From Oceanicaulis sp. HLUCCA04 (GTDB lineage: Bacteria; Pseudomonadota; Alphaproteobacteria; Caulobacterales; Maricaulaceae), in the NCBI GenBank assembly GCA_001314625.1, contig LJSH01000001.1:682001-746000 (forward strand): a DNA stretch of 64,000 nucleotides. The letters are read 5' to 3'. A program made the translations under genes and the position numbers. Positions 34,790 through 43,770 of the stretch are shown here, piece after piece. The notes beneath the pieces are model-generated. The model worked only from the letters and a program-made list of their open reading frames with translations. It had not been told where the DNA came from and made no database searches. How positions within the stretch are numbered: position 1 is the first letter of the stretch; every line of letters begins with the position of its first letter.

Positions 34790-34816
34790 ACGACAAGAAC
34801 CGGGGAGTTCGGAAAT

Positions 34817-36664
34817 ATGATCATCACACGGCGCCAGCGCCTTTCGGGCGCAGCCCTGGCGGCTCTTTTGCTGGCTACGCCTGCTGCCGCCGCACCTGCG
34901 CTGGCCAGCGCCGCGATTCACCAAGCGGCTGCCGAGCAGAGCGAAAGCGAAAGGCTGAATGCCTGGTTTGAAGAGATCGAGCAGGAAGACCTGGACCGCG
35001 CGCCGCTGATGAAAGCCTATCGCGGCATCATCGACGAGGATTACGGCCAATGGGGTGATTTCAGCACTGAATTTGCCGAGGAAAGCTATCAGATCGGCCA
35101 GGCGCGCCTTGCCCATATGCGCGAGAATTTCGACTTTGACGCGCTGGATGCGTCCGCCCGGCTGAGCTGGCGCCTGTTCGAATACCGGCAGGAAAACGAG
35201 GCGCGCGGCCATCCCTATTCCCGCCACGGCTATGTCTTCAACCAGATGGGCGGCATGCACACAACCGTGCCGGTCTTCCTGACCACGATCCACCGCATCA
35301 ATTCGCTCGAAACCGCTGAAGCCTGGATCAGCCGCGCAGACAGCGTGGACGAGGTGATGACCACGCTGATCGACGAGGCCGAAGCGCGCTTTGACATGGG
35401 CATTCAGCCGCCGCGCTGGATGTATGACCATGTCATCGAGACAGCGGGCAATGTGGTCTCCGGAGCGCCCTTCGATGATGGCGAAACCAATGTCGTCTGG
35501 GAAAGCTTCGAGCGAAACATCAACCAGATCGATATCAGCGACGAAGACCGCTCACGCCTGCTCGATGAGGGGCGCGAAGCCCTGCTCAGCTGGACGGCTC
35601 CCTATGAACGCCTGATCAGCGTCATGACGGCGCAGCGCGAAAGGGCTGCCGACGGGGATGGCGTTTGGCGCCTGCCTGACGGCGAAGCCTATTACAATAC
35701 GCGGCTGGCCAACTTCACCACGACCAGCCTGAGTGCGCAGGAAATCCACGAGCTGGGCCTGGCCAATGTGGAGCGTATCCATGGCGAGATGGAAGCCATC
35801 ATGGCCGAGGTGGGCTTTGAGGGGAGCTTGCAGGAATTTTTCGTCTTCATGCGCGAAGACCCGCAATTCTACTACCCCAATACCGATGAGGGCCGTCAGG
35901 CCTATCTCGATGAGGCGACCGCCCTCATCGAGCGTATGAACGAACGCCTGCCCGAGTACTTCGTCACCCTGCCCGAACATGAACTTGAAGTGCGCCGCGT
36001 GGAGCCCTTCCGCGAGGCGTCAGCGGGCAAGGCCTTCTACTCGCGCCCGGCGGCCGACGGATCACGCCCCGGCATCTATTACGCGAACCTGCGCGATATG
36101 AACGACATGCCGATCTACCAGATGGAGGCGCTGGCCTATCACGAGGGCAATCCCGGCCACCACATGCAGCTGGCCATCATGACCGATCTGGAAGGTATCC
36201 CGTCCTTCCGCCGCTTTGGCGGGTTTACCGCCTATAGCGAGGGCTGGGGCCTCTATACCGAGTATCTGCCGTTGGAAATGGGCTTCTACGAAGACCCCTA
36301 TTCCAATTTCGGGCGCCTTGCCATGGAGCTATGGCGGGCTGCGCGCCTGGTCGTCGATACCGGCCTGCACCACCACAAATGGTCACGCCAGGAGGCTATC
36401 GAGTATCTGATCGAGAACACGCCCAACTCGCGCGGCGATTCAACCAACGCTATCGAGCGCTATATCGTCATGCCCGGTCAGGCGACGGCCTACATGATCG
36501 GCATGCTGGAAATCCTCCAGCTGCGCGAACGCGCGGAGACCGAGCTCGGTGATGATTTCGACATCCGCATGTTCCATGAGGTAATCCTGCGCGACGGGGC
36601 GGTGCCGCTAGCCGTACTGGAAGAACTGGTCGATGCGTGGATCGCCGAGGTGCAGGCGGGGTAG
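34817..36664 (+). CDS. DUF885 family metallopeptidase-like protein
   Basis: The 615-residue protein has a signal peptide (MIITRRQRLSGAALAALLLA, cut near residue 33) and the DUF885 body. The motif HEGNPGHH at 442-449 has the HExxPGHxxQ form of this family, which suggests a gluzincin-like zinc site and peptidase activity outside the cytoplasm. The length is normal for the family. GGGGAG precedes the ATG. Peptide hydrolysis is inferred, as few members are characterised. Confidence 0.87.
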   Translation: MIITRRQRLSGAALAALLLATPAAAAPALASAAIHQAAAEQSESERLNAWFEEIEQEDLDRAPLMKAYRGIIDEDYGQWGDFSTEFAEESYQIGQARLAHMRENFDFDALDASARLSWRLFEYRQENEARGHPYSRHGYVFNQMGGMHTTVPVFLTTIHRINSLETAEAWISRADSVDEVMTTLIDEAEARFDMGIQPPRWMYDHVIETAGNVVSGAPFDDGETNVVWESFERNINQIDISDEDRSRLLDEGREALLSWTAPYERLISVMTAQRERAADGDGVWRLPDGEAYYNTRLANFTTTSLSAQEIHELGLANVERIHGEMEAIMAEVGFEGSLQEFFVFMREDPQFYYPNTDEGRQAYLDEATALIERMNERLPEYFVTLPEHELEVRRVEPFREASAGKAFYSRPAADGSRPGIYYANLRDMNDMPIYQMEALAYHEGNPGHHMQLAIMTDLEGIPSFRRFGGFTAYSEGWGLYTEYLPLEMGFYEDPYSNFGRLAMELWRAARLVVDTGLHHHKWSRQEAIEYLIENTPNSRGDSTNAIERYIVMPGQATAYMIGMLEILQLRERAETELGDDFDIRMFHEVILRDGAVPLAVLEELVDAWIAEVQAG

Positions 36665-36688
36665 GCGCGTGTCGATACGCCGCTGAAC

Positions 36689-36779
36689 TCGTCACCCCCG
36701 CGCAGGCGGGGGTCCAGTGCAGACAGTCGAGGACACAAGAACAAGGCTCTGGGTTCCAGCCTGCGCCGGAACGACGAAA
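36689..36779. repeat. Palindromic intergenic repeat, family A copy 2
   Basis: The left arm CCCCCGCGCAGGCGGGGG and right arm CTGGGTTCCAGCCTGCGCCGG, spaced as in the copy at 26316-26405 and with the same CTCGTCA and ACGACGAA edges. It follows the DUF885 gene by about 25 bases. Confidence 0.75.
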
Positions 36780-36959
36780 GACTGGAAGCCAGCGGCCAAC
36801 CCGTGTTCAAAAAGCCAAACAAAGGAAGTAAGGGGGCCAGTGTGCCCCTGCCACCAAAGCCGGGTGTTCACCGCGGCGGACTCATGAGCGTATTCTGGGC
36901 GGTATCTCGACGAATGACCGGGTAGCGCGCAACGCACCCCGGCGAGGGCGTGACGCACC

Positions 36960-38693
36960 ATGGACATGAAGCTCGGTTTTCTTCCGTTCCTCAATCGCCT
37001 TGAAAAGGCGGCGCTGAAGGCTGTCGAGGCCGAGGTAGAGTGGTTCTGCCTGCCCGCCGGCCAGACATTGTTCGAGGCCGGCGATCCCGCCGATGCCTTC
37101 TATCTGGTGCGCTCAGGTGCGCTGGCGGCGTTCCGCACCGGCGCGGACGGACGCCCGGAGCTGGTCGGACATATCCGGGCCGGCGAGCCCATCGGTGAAA
37201 TGGCGCTGGTGGAGGACCGGCCTCATTCGGCCAATATCTATGCGCTGCGTGACAGCGAGCTGATCCGCCTGCCCAAGGCCGCGTTCGAAAAGCTGACCCG
37301 GCGTCATCCCAGCCTGATGCGCGAGCTCGCGCGAATGATGCTGTTCCGCCTGCGCGGCGGCACGCTGCGCTCCAAGGCGGAGCCGCGCATGTTTGCGCTG
37401 ATTTCCACGTCGCCGACCATTGATCTCACCTTGCGCTCGCGCCAGCTCAAGGATGCGCTCGCCGCGCTGGGCCGCAATTGCACGATTGTTGAAGGCGATG
37501 GCGACGGGGTATCTCCGCGGGCGCTGGACGAAGCCGAGAGCTCCGGTGATATCGTCATCCTCACTGCGCGGCTGAATGATGTCTCCTGGGCGCGTCAGGC
37601 GATAGGCCGGGCCGACCGGGTCTGGTTGCTGGCGCGCGGCGATGCGAAGCCCTCTTTGCCTATCCTGCCGGAAGACCCGTCACCGGCGGCAAGACTGCGC
37701 CTGATCGATGTGGTGCTGCTCCATCATGGCGGCGGGCGCAGCGTCGCCTCGCCGCAGGAATGGATGGACGCCGCCGACGCCGCGCGCTGCCTGCACTGGC
37801 GCCAGTTCGAACAAAGCGATGTCGCCCATCTGGCCCGCACCATGGCGGGCTGTTCAGTCGGGCTTGTCCTGTCGGGCGGCGGCAGCCGGGCCTATGCCCA
37901 TATCGGCGCCATTCAGGCCTTCCGCGACCATGGCATAGAGTTCGACTTTCTGGCCGGCACCTCGATGGGCGCGATCATCGCTGCCGGTGTTGCCATGGGC
38001 TGGAGTAATGAGGAAATCGACACCCGCATCCGCAAGGCATTCGTGGAAACCAGCCCGCTTAGCGACTGGACCCTGCCCGTCGTCAGTCTTGTACGGGGCA
38101 AGGAAGTGGAGCGCCGCCTCGCCGAACATTTCGGCGATGTCGATATCGCGGATTTGAAGCGCCCCTTCTTCTGCGTCTCGTCCAACATCACGGACGGCTC
38201 GGTGCGGGTACACCGGCGCGGACGCCTGCGCGACGCGCTGCGCGCCTCGCTGGCCATTCCCGGCCTGTTGCCGCCGGTCATTGATGGCGAGAATGTGCTG
38301 GTCGACGGGGCCGTATTCAACAACTTTCCCATCCGCGAGCTGAAAGCCAGCCATCGCGGCGCGAACATAGGCGTGGATGTCACGCGTAACCGCGCCATCA
38401 ACCCGAAGGACTTCATCAATCCGCCGGGCTTTTTCGGCTGGGTGCTGCGCCACGGCCTGTCCGACCCGCCGCCCATCGCCTCATTGCTGATGCGCGCGGC
38501 CACCGCCGCCACGCTGGACGAGCACGAGGACACCCGCCAGGCCGCCGACATGCTGGTCCTGCCCGAGATCGAGATGGATCTGCGTGAATGGCGCCGCTAT
38601 GACGACGCCATCATTGCGGGCTATGAAAGCACGCTGGCCATGCTCAACAGCGCCGATGCCCGCCTGATGGCGCGGCTGAAGCCGGGGAGGTAG
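36960..38693 (+). CDS. Patatin-like phospholipase with cyclic-nucleotide-binding domain
   Basis: A 577-residue protein of the NTE type. An N-terminal cNMP-binding domain (about 10-130, LFEAGDPADAFYLVRSG and GEPIGEMALVEDRPHSA) precedes a patatin domain with the GGGSRAYAHIG oxyanion motif, nucleophile Ser335 in GTSMG, and Asp449 in VDGAVFNNFP, the Ser-Asp dyad. It probably hydrolyses phospholipid or lysophospholipid esters at the inner membrane, perhaps gated by cAMP or cGMP. No transmembrane segment is evident. Confidence 0.88.
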   Translation: MDMKLGFLPFLNRLEKAALKAVEAEVEWFCLPAGQTLFEAGDPADAFYLVRSGALAAFRTGADGRPELVGHIRAGEPIGEMALVEDRPHSANIYALRDSELIRLPKAAFEKLTRRHPSLMRELARMMLFRLRGGTLRSKAEPRMFALISTSPTIDLTLRSRQLKDALAALGRNCTIVEGDGDGVSPRALDEAESSGDIVILTARLNDVSWARQAIGRADRVWLLARGDAKPSLPILPEDPSPAARLRLIDVVLLHHGGGRSVASPQEWMDAADAARCLHWRQFEQSDVAHLARTMAGCSVGLVLSGGGSRAYAHIGAIQAFRDHGIEFDFLAGTSMGAIIAAGVAMGWSNEEIDTRIRKAFVETSPLSDWTLPVVSLVRGKEVERRLAEHFGDVDIADLKRPFFCVSSNITDGSVRVHRRGRLRDALRASLAIPGLLPPVIDGENVLVDGAVFNNFPIRELKASHRGANIGVDVTRNRAINPKDFINPPGFFGWVLRHGLSDPPPIASLLMRAATAATLDEHEDTRQAADMLVLPEIEMDLREWRRYDDAIIAGYESTLAMLNSADARLMARLKPGR

Positions 38694-38708
38694 TTTTTCG
38701 GACGTTTT

Positions 38709-38796
38709 CTGGATCCCGGGTCACGCCCGGGAACCTCGTTGAGAGGTCAGTGTATAATTCTCCGGGGTCCCCGCCCCCGAGCGGGGACCCAGATTT
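38709..38796. repeat. Palindromic intergenic repeat, family B copy 1
   Basis: About 88 bases beginning CTGGATCCCGGGTCACGCC and containing GGGGTCCCCGCCCCCGAGC. It matches 39061-39148 at roughly four of five positions in direct orientation. Confidence 0.8.
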
Positions 38797-38859
38797 CCGG
38801 TGCGTTGAGATTTTAATCGGTGTCGGCACGCTCAACCTTCTAAATAGAAGGAGTCGAAC

Positions 38860-39060
38860 ATGACAACCGACGAAGTTACCAACTCAGTGAGTCTTTCGAG
38901 CCGCTCGTCCGGTACCCGGATAGAGCATTTCGTCCACGTCACGGAGAACGGGAAGCGCGGAAAACTGGGACCGTTCAGCAGGGACGAACAGCATCGCGTT
39001 GCACAATCCGAGTGCCTGCGGCTAGACCTGCCAAATCGAATGTTTGCGCCAATCGGATAG
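38860..39060 (+). CDS. Small hypothetical protein between direct repeats
   Basis: A 66-residue, polar, probably soluble protein (MTTDEVTNSVSLSSRSSG to RLDLPNRMFAPIG) that I do not recognise. AAGGAG stands six bases before the ATG. The base composition is lower in GC than its surroundings. Its stop codon directly abuts a copy of repeat family B, and another copy lies 63 bases upstream of its start. The good ribosome site argues for a real gene; nothing shows function. Confidence 0.5.
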   Translation: MTTDEVTNSVSLSSRSSGTRIEHFVHVTENGKRGKLGPFSRDEQHRVAQSECLRLDLPNRMFAPIG

Positions 39061-39148
39061 CTGGATCCCCGGTCAAGCCGGGGAACCCGGTGGAGAGGCC
39101 AGGGCCATAAAGCCGGGGTCCCCGCCCCCGGGGCGGGGACCCCGTTTT
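39061..39148. repeat. Palindromic intergenic repeat, family B copy 2
   Basis: Begins CTGGATCCCCGGTCAAGCC right after the stop of the 66-residue gene and ends in GGGGCGGGGACCCCGTTTT. Same orientation and order of arms as copy 1. Confidence 0.8.
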
Positions 39149-39224
39149 CGTGAAGCAAGGACTAGGTTCCAGATAGCGGCTCCGCCGCTTCTGGAATGAC
39201 GAATAGAAAATACGAAAGTCGGCC

Positions 39225-40397
39225 CTACGCGCTCTCGCCGAACAGTTCGCGTCCGATCAGCCAGCGGCGGATTTCGCTGGTGCCGGCACCGATTTCATAA
39301 AGCTTGGCATCGCGCAGGAGGCGCCCGGTCGGGTATTCGTTGATATAGCCGTTCCCGCCGAGGATCTGGATGGCATCGAGCGCGCACTGGGTCGCCGTCT
39401 CGGCGGCAAACAGGATCGCGCCTGCAGCATCCTTGCGCGTGGTCTTGCCCGCGTCGCACGCCTGCGCCACCGCGTACACATAGGCGCGCGACGCATTCAT
39501 GCGCGTGTACATGTCGGCAATCTTGCCCTGGATGAGCTGGAACTCGCCGATGGATTTGCCGAACTGCTTGCGCTCGTGGATGTAGGGCATGACCACATCC
39601 ATGCATGCCTGCATGATACCGATCGGACCTGCCGCGAGGACGGCGCGCTCATAATCGAGACCGCTCATGAGCACGCGCACGCCCTGGCCGATGCCGCCGA
39701 GAATGTTTTCTTCGGGCACTTCGCAGTCTTGAAACACCAGTTCACCGGTTTCAGAGCCGCGCATGCCAAGCTTGTCGAGCTTCTGAGCGACAGAGAAGCC
39801 TTTCATATCCTTCTCGATCAGGAATGCGGTTATCCCCTTGGAGCCACCTTCGGGATCGGTCTTTGCATAGACCACCAGCACGTCCGCGCTCGGACCGTTG
39901 GTGATCCACATTTTCGAGCCGTTGAGGACGTAGCGGTCGCCCTTCTTGTCGGCTTTCAGGCGCATGGACACCACATCCGACCCTGCCCCCGGCTCACTCA
40001 TCGCGAGTGCGCCGACCTGCGTGCCGCCTACAAGGCCCGGCAGGTATTTTTCACGCTGGGCATCATTGCCGTTCAGCTTGATCTGATTGACGCACAGGTT
40101 TGAGTGCGCACCGTAGGAAAGGCCCACCGAAGCGGAGGCGCGGGAGATTTCCTCCATCGCGACCACGTGTTCGAGATAGCCAAGGCCTGAGCCGCCATAT
40201 TCCTCACCGACAGTAATGCCAAGAAGGCCCATCTCACCCATCTCGCGCCAGAGATGATGCGGGAACTGGTCCGTCACATCGATCTCGGCCGCCAGCGGCG
40301 CGATTTTGTCGGAAGCAAAGCTGCGCACAGTATCGCGCAGCATCTCTGCGGTCTCCCCCAGAGGGAATTCCAGCGTCGGGTATTGGTTTGATATCAT
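39225..40397 (-). CDS. ivd: Isovaleryl-CoA dehydrogenase
   Basis: A 390-residue acyl-CoA dehydrogenase that oxidises isovaleryl-CoA to 3-methylcrotonyl-CoA, feeding MccAB. Family signatures are [18 protein letters not shown] and [22 protein letters not shown]. In [16 protein letters not shown] the Glu sits where isovaleryl-CoA dehydrogenases carry their catalytic base, unlike the C-terminal position in most short-chain enzymes, which favours this substrate. It ends GRELFGESA. It lies 49 bases downstream of the SpmX-like gene on the same strand. Confidence 0.92.
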   Translation of the reverse strand: MISNQYPTLEFPLGETAEMLRDTVRSFASDKIAPLAAEIDVTDQFPHHLWREMGEMGLLGITVGEEYGGSGLGYLEHVVAMEEISRASASVGLSYGAHSNLCVNQIKLNGNDAQREKYLPGLVGGTQVGALAMSEPGAGSDVVSMRLKADKKGDRYVLNGSKMWITNGPSADVLVVYAKTDPEGGSKGITAFLIEKDMKGFSVAQKLDKLGMRGSETGELVFQDCEVPEENILGGIGQGVRVLMSGLDYERAVLAAGPIGIMQACMDVVMPYIHERKQFGKSIGEFQLIQGKIADMYTRMNASRAYVYAVAQACDAGKTTRKDAAGAILFAAETATQCALDAIQILGGNGYINEYPTGRLLRDAKLYEIGAGTSEIRRWLIGRELFGESA

Positions 40398-40445
40398 GTC
40401 AGGCGAGATACCACGCCGGGCATTGCGGTCAAGCGTGTACTGCCA

Positions 40446-41990
40446 TCAGGGCGCCGATGGTGGCAGCGGATCTGTCTTTTCCGCAGCCGGCTTTGCTGAC
40501 TTTTTGCCGGTGATCAGCACCCAGGCCGAGGTCACCGTCAGGGCGATGCCCATGGCTGCAGCCACCGGGCCAAGCAGGCCGAAATCAACAATTTCAGGGT
40601 TGCTGCCACGCTCGATAATCGTCCACAGGCCAAAGCCGGTCATCGCCGCGCCAATTGCCAGATTGGCAACAAATAGCCAGCGGCCCTTAGCCGCGGGCGA
40701 AGCCCCGGAAGCCGGAGCCGGACCGGGCTCTGGCAATTGCGGGGCCGGAGCCGCCGAACCCACCAGCACGCCGGGGTGAATATCATCACTATCGGCAGGC
40801 TCATCGTCCTCAGGCATATCGGCCGGGCGGCCCACGGCCTGTATCTCGCCGGAAAATCCGGCGGCTGCAGCCGGCGCTTGGGCACGCCCCGAGGACACCT
40901 CGTCTGCTACAGGTTCGGGTTCGGGCGCGGGCGCTGGTTCGGTAACGGAAATCTCGGCACGCGAAACGGTGACCGAGGATATCGCGGCATAAACCGGGAC
41001 CGGACCGACCTTGAAGCTGGGCTTGGCCGAGAGCGGCGCGGCTTGAGCCTCTGCTTGAGGCTCTGGCACTGGGGCTGGCTCTTCAGTTTCCCCGCGCGTC
41101 ATGTAGCTGAAACCCAGCCGGGCATCACGGCGCACCGGCTCATCGGTGTTGGCCGGCTCTGCTTCACGCTCATCAGTTTCGGCCAGGGTCTCGGCCATTT
41201 GCGCGTTCATGCGCGCGATGACACTGCCTGTAGGATCCTCGGCTTCCTCAGCGCCCGGCTCAGCCTGCGCCTCGGCAGGCTCAATCTGAGTTTCCGGTTC
41301 GGCTGCGGCCTCCAGCTCGTGTTCGGGCTCCGGCTCGGCTTCGGGCTCAGCTTGGTGCGCCGGTTCAGCTTCGGGGCCTTCCCCGGCCATATCGGTGTCG
41401 AACACCATCCCGCCGGGCTCTGGCGGATCGACAAACTCCAGTTCCAGATCGACCAGTGGCCCGATGCGCGGTGCAGCCTCGGCTGCTTCCTCTGCCCGCG
41501 GCGCAGTCACGGGTTCGGGCGCAGGCTCTGCCCGTTCCTGAACGCCCTGCAAATACAATGCTTTTTCGGCGGCACGGCGGCGCACCAGGCGTTCCGAGAC
41601 CACCAGACGGCCATCTTCCTCTGCCCGTACCCAGGTCTCCAGCGCCGCCGCCGCCTCGAGATGGCGGCTGTCGCGGGCAAGACGGGCCACGTCGGACACC
41701 TGGAATGCGCCCGGGCCGATGGAACAGGCAAACGAGACCAGCGCATCGCGCACAGGGCCGGGAATATCCTCGCCGACCGCCTTGCCAATGGCCTGCTCAG
41801 CCTGGATCACATCATACAGCATAAGCAGTTCGGCATCTTCGCGGCTGATGCGCGCGCCTTCCCTGGCGGCGGCGGTGTGGCCATAGCCCAGTGCCCAGCG
41901 GCGGCCACGGCGCGCAGCTTCACCCAGGAAGGGCTCATGGGTCTTTATGAGTTCGCGCGCGGCGCGGCTGGATTTCAAGCGCGGCTTCAT
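40446..41990 (-). CDS. spmX: SpmX-like polar protein with muramidase (GH24) domain
   Basis: A 514-residue protein with the SpmX layout: an N-terminal GH24 lysozyme-like domain (about 1-150) with Glu19 and GYGHT at 35-39, a long Pro/Glu/Ala-rich acidic linker (about 155-440) and two C-terminal transmembrane helices (about 444-465 and 476-500). In Caulobacter SpmX localises and activates the kinase DivJ at the stalked pole and in relatives marks the site of stalk growth; the muramidase domain acts in oligomerisation and localisation. The N-terminus MKPRLKSSRAARELIK starts the domain directly with no signal peptide, as expected for this topology. DivJ is not in the window. The linker is longer than in Caulobacter as I recall it. 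Confidence 0.82.
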   Translation of the reverse strand: MKPRLKSSRAARELIKTHEPFLGEAARRGRRWALGYGHTAAAREGARISREDAELLMLYDVIQAEQAIGKAVGEDIPGPVRDALVSFACSIGPGAFQVSDVARLARDSRHLEAAAALETWVRAEEDGRLVVSERLVRRRAAEKALYLQGVQERAEPAPEPVTAPRAEEAAEAAPRIGPLVDLELEFVDPPEPGGMVFDTDMAGEGPEAEPAHQAEPEAEPEPEHELEAAAEPETQIEPAEAQAEPGAEEAEDPTGSVIARMNAQMAETLAETDEREAEPANTDEPVRRDARLGFSYMTRGETEEPAPVPEPQAEAQAAPLSAKPSFKVGPVPVYAAISSVTVSRAEISVTEPAPAPEPEPVADEVSSGRAQAPAAAAGFSGEIQAVGRPADMPEDDEPADSDDIHPGVLVGSAAPAPQLPEPGPAPASGASPAAKGRWLFVANLAIGAAMTGFGLWTIIERGSNPEIVDFGLLGPVAAAMGIALTVTSAWVLITGKKSAKPAAEKTDPLPPSAP

Positions 41991-42053
41991 GGTGTCCCGT
42001 TCCGAAACGCCCGTAAGGGGCTCTCCGGGTATCGTTGCAATTTGGTTGCCGCG

Positions 42054-43073
42054 CTAGGGCGTGCGTTCCAGAATGTCGACACTGGCCAGCGCGGTGAATG
42101 GCGCAAACACGCCGCCGCCGACGCCGCCACCGATCAGGAATATCGAATTGTCCAGCACCGCCGCTGCGGCTTCGGTGCGCGCTGCAGGCAAAGGTGCCTC
42201 GCGCTCCCAGGCTGCCCCGTCCGGGGTGATGGCGAACACCGTGTCATGGGTCGAGCGCAGATCTTCACCGCGGCCGCCCAGAGCGAGTATCCGCGACTGG
42301 CCGAATACCAGCACATGCCCGGCGCGCGCCTCTGGCAGGTCGGGACCGCGCCGCCAGCTGCCTGCCTCAATATCAAAAATATCGACCCGGGCCACAGCGC
42401 GGCGGTCGACGATGCCGCCAGCAACCCAGATTTCACCATCCACCAGCGCGATACCGGCATCCCGGCGGCGCAATTCAGACGGCGCTTCCAGCGCAGACCA
42501 TTCGCGCGTTTCGATATCAAAAACGAAAATGCCACCGGGCTCTTCAGTACCACCCACGGCATACAGCCGGTTTTCGTGAGCAATCATGGCGAAAGCCGCA
42601 CGCGCGGCCGGCATCGGCGTTTCGCTTTGCCAGACATCGGCCTCGGGGTCATAGGACCACATCAGCGCGACCGGCTCGCTGCCCGACTCGGCGCTGTAGC
42701 CTCCCGCGGCCCAGATGCGCCCATCGGCTGCGGCCAGCCCAAACCGTTCCAGCCCTTCTGGCAGCGGCGAAAGCGCCCGCCAGCGATGAATGTCGCTGTC
42801 ATACACTTCGAAATCATCGCGCGGCGTAACCCGGCCCGCCCCGCCGGCAGCATAGATCTGCCCGTCCAGCGTAGCGGTGGCCAGCCCGGCGCGGGCGCTT
42901 TCCAGCTCGGGCCCGCTTTGCCAGCCCGAATGAAGCGCCAGGCCACTATTTACATTGTCCTGACCCAGAGCCGCAGAACAGGGCGCGGAAATCGCCAGCA
43001 CGGCGCCTGCCAGCACAAGGGCGGTAGTTTGGACAAATCGGCGCAAGGCGCACCCTCCGGCATCGCTCAACAT
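42054..43073 (-). CDS. Secreted Kelch-repeat beta-propeller protein
   Basis: A 339-residue protein with a signal peptide (MLSDAGGCALRRFVQTTAL..., cut near ALGQ, residue 38) and six Kelch blades, each marked by a GG pair: YAAGG, WAAGG, YAVGG, WVAGG, LALGG and LIGGG. Six blades would close one propeller. Such periplasmic propellers bind sugars or proteins (for example NanM) but no catalytic residues can be named. The ATG at 43073 is selected for the signal peptide; the open frame continues through the tRNA-Leu gene and is not coding there. Confidence 0.82.
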   Translation of the reverse strand: MLSDAGGCALRRFVQTTALVLAGAVLAISAPCSAALGQDNVNSGLALHSGWQSGPELESARAGLATATLDGQIYAAGGAGRVTPRDDFEVYDSDIHRWRALSPLPEGLERFGLAAADGRIWAAGGYSAESGSEPVALMWSYDPEADVWQSETPMPAARAAFAMIAHENRLYAVGGTEEPGGIFVFDIETREWSALEAPSELRRRDAGIALVDGEIWVAGGIVDRRAVARVDIFDIEAGSWRRGPDLPEARAGHVLVFGQSRILALGGRGEDLRSTHDTVFAITPDGAAWEREAPLPAARTEAAAAVLDNSIFLIGGGVGGGVFAPFTALASVDILERTP

Positions 43074-43180
43074 CGCAACCCTGACCTTTCTGCAGGCGAA
43101 AGGCAGGATTATGGCGGGCAGACTACCGCCTGCAGCCGGACAAGGCGAGTGGTGAGGTGAAGCTGAAGCGGGGCTGGAAA

Positions 43181-43220
43181 CGAAAACACCCGGCACGCGA
43201 GAGCGTGCCGGGTGTTTTCG
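43181..43220 (-). terminator. Terminator of tRNA-Leu
   Basis: An 18-bp perfect stem (43181-43198 with 43203-43220) around a 4-base loop, with T4 within each descending arm, about 22 bases after the tRNA 3' end on the minus strand. Confidence 0.88.
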
Positions 43221-43241
43221 TTCATCTCCCGGAGGAGATAA

Positions 43242-43326
43242 TGGTGCGGCCGAGAAGACTCGAACTTCCACGGGTTGCCCCACAGCGACCTCAACGCTGC
43301 GCGTCTACCAGTTCCGCCACGGCCGC
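43242..43326 (-). tRNA. tRNA-Leu (anticodon GAG)
   Basis: An 85-base tRNA including encoded CCA. The acceptor stem GCGGCCG pairs with CGGCCGC; the D-arm has the class II GGTAGACGC; the anticodon loop TTGAGGT gives GAG for leucine CUC/CUU; a long variable arm (TGGGGCAACCCG) and the GTTCGAGTC T-loop follow. The long variable arm is as expected for leucine. Confidence 0.95.
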
Positions 43327-43421
43327 AAACTGGGAGACGGGCGTTTAGCAAGACCCTGCGCGAAAGGAAAGCCCCTCACTGCGCGAGACGGCAAGATTCC
43401 ACGAGGCATGAGGTGGGGTCT

Positions 43422-43667
43422 TCAGGCTGCGAAATAATCATGCACATCTGCAGTTTCGGTAATGGAAACAGCGATGTGGTCACCCTGGATAACAATCTCG
43501 CCGCGCGCAATGGGATGGTTGTTGGCCAGAATCCACACCTCTTCATGCTCGCCGGCATCAAGGGGAATCACCGCGCCGCGGCCCATCCGCAGGAATTGCT
43601 GGATCGGCAGGCGGGAGCGGCCCAGAAGGACCGATATTTCAATCTGCACAGCACCGAGCTGACTCAT
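43422..43667 (-). CDS. FliN-like flagellar switch / SpoA-domain protein
   Basis: An 81-residue protein made of one SpoA/SURF domain: VQIEISVLLGRSRLPIQQFLRMGRGAVIPLD, then EVWILANNHPIARGEIVI, as in FliN, which forms the C-ring with FliG and FliM. It is shorter than usual FliN since it lacks the N-terminal extension. The ATG at 43667 has AGGA close upstream. It lies alone between lipB (divergent) and tRNA-Leu, not in a flagellar operon. It may be the only FliN, a second copy, or a related adaptor. Confidence 0.78.
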   Translation of the reverse strand: MSQLGAVQIEISVLLGRSRLPIQQFLRMGRGAVIPLDAGEHEEVWILANNHPIARGEIVIQGDHIAVSITETADVHDYFAA

Positions 43668-43770
43668 AGGATTTCCTGAAACCTTGTCCCGCGTGTCGCG
43701 CCGCACATCCTCACTTGAAAGCAGCGCATTTTGTCACGATGTTCCGGGCCGGTTTCCGAGGCGTTAAGCA

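Noticed and set aside
40446-41990. Phage endolysin because of the GH24 domain
   Set aside because: No holin, spanin or other phage genes are near; the long acidic linker and two C-terminal membrane helices fit SpmX.
40737-43160. 807-codon plus-strand frame opposite the SpmX-like and Kelch genes
   Set aside because: It spans two real minus-strand genes, and the translation is Arg/Gly-rich with no domain.
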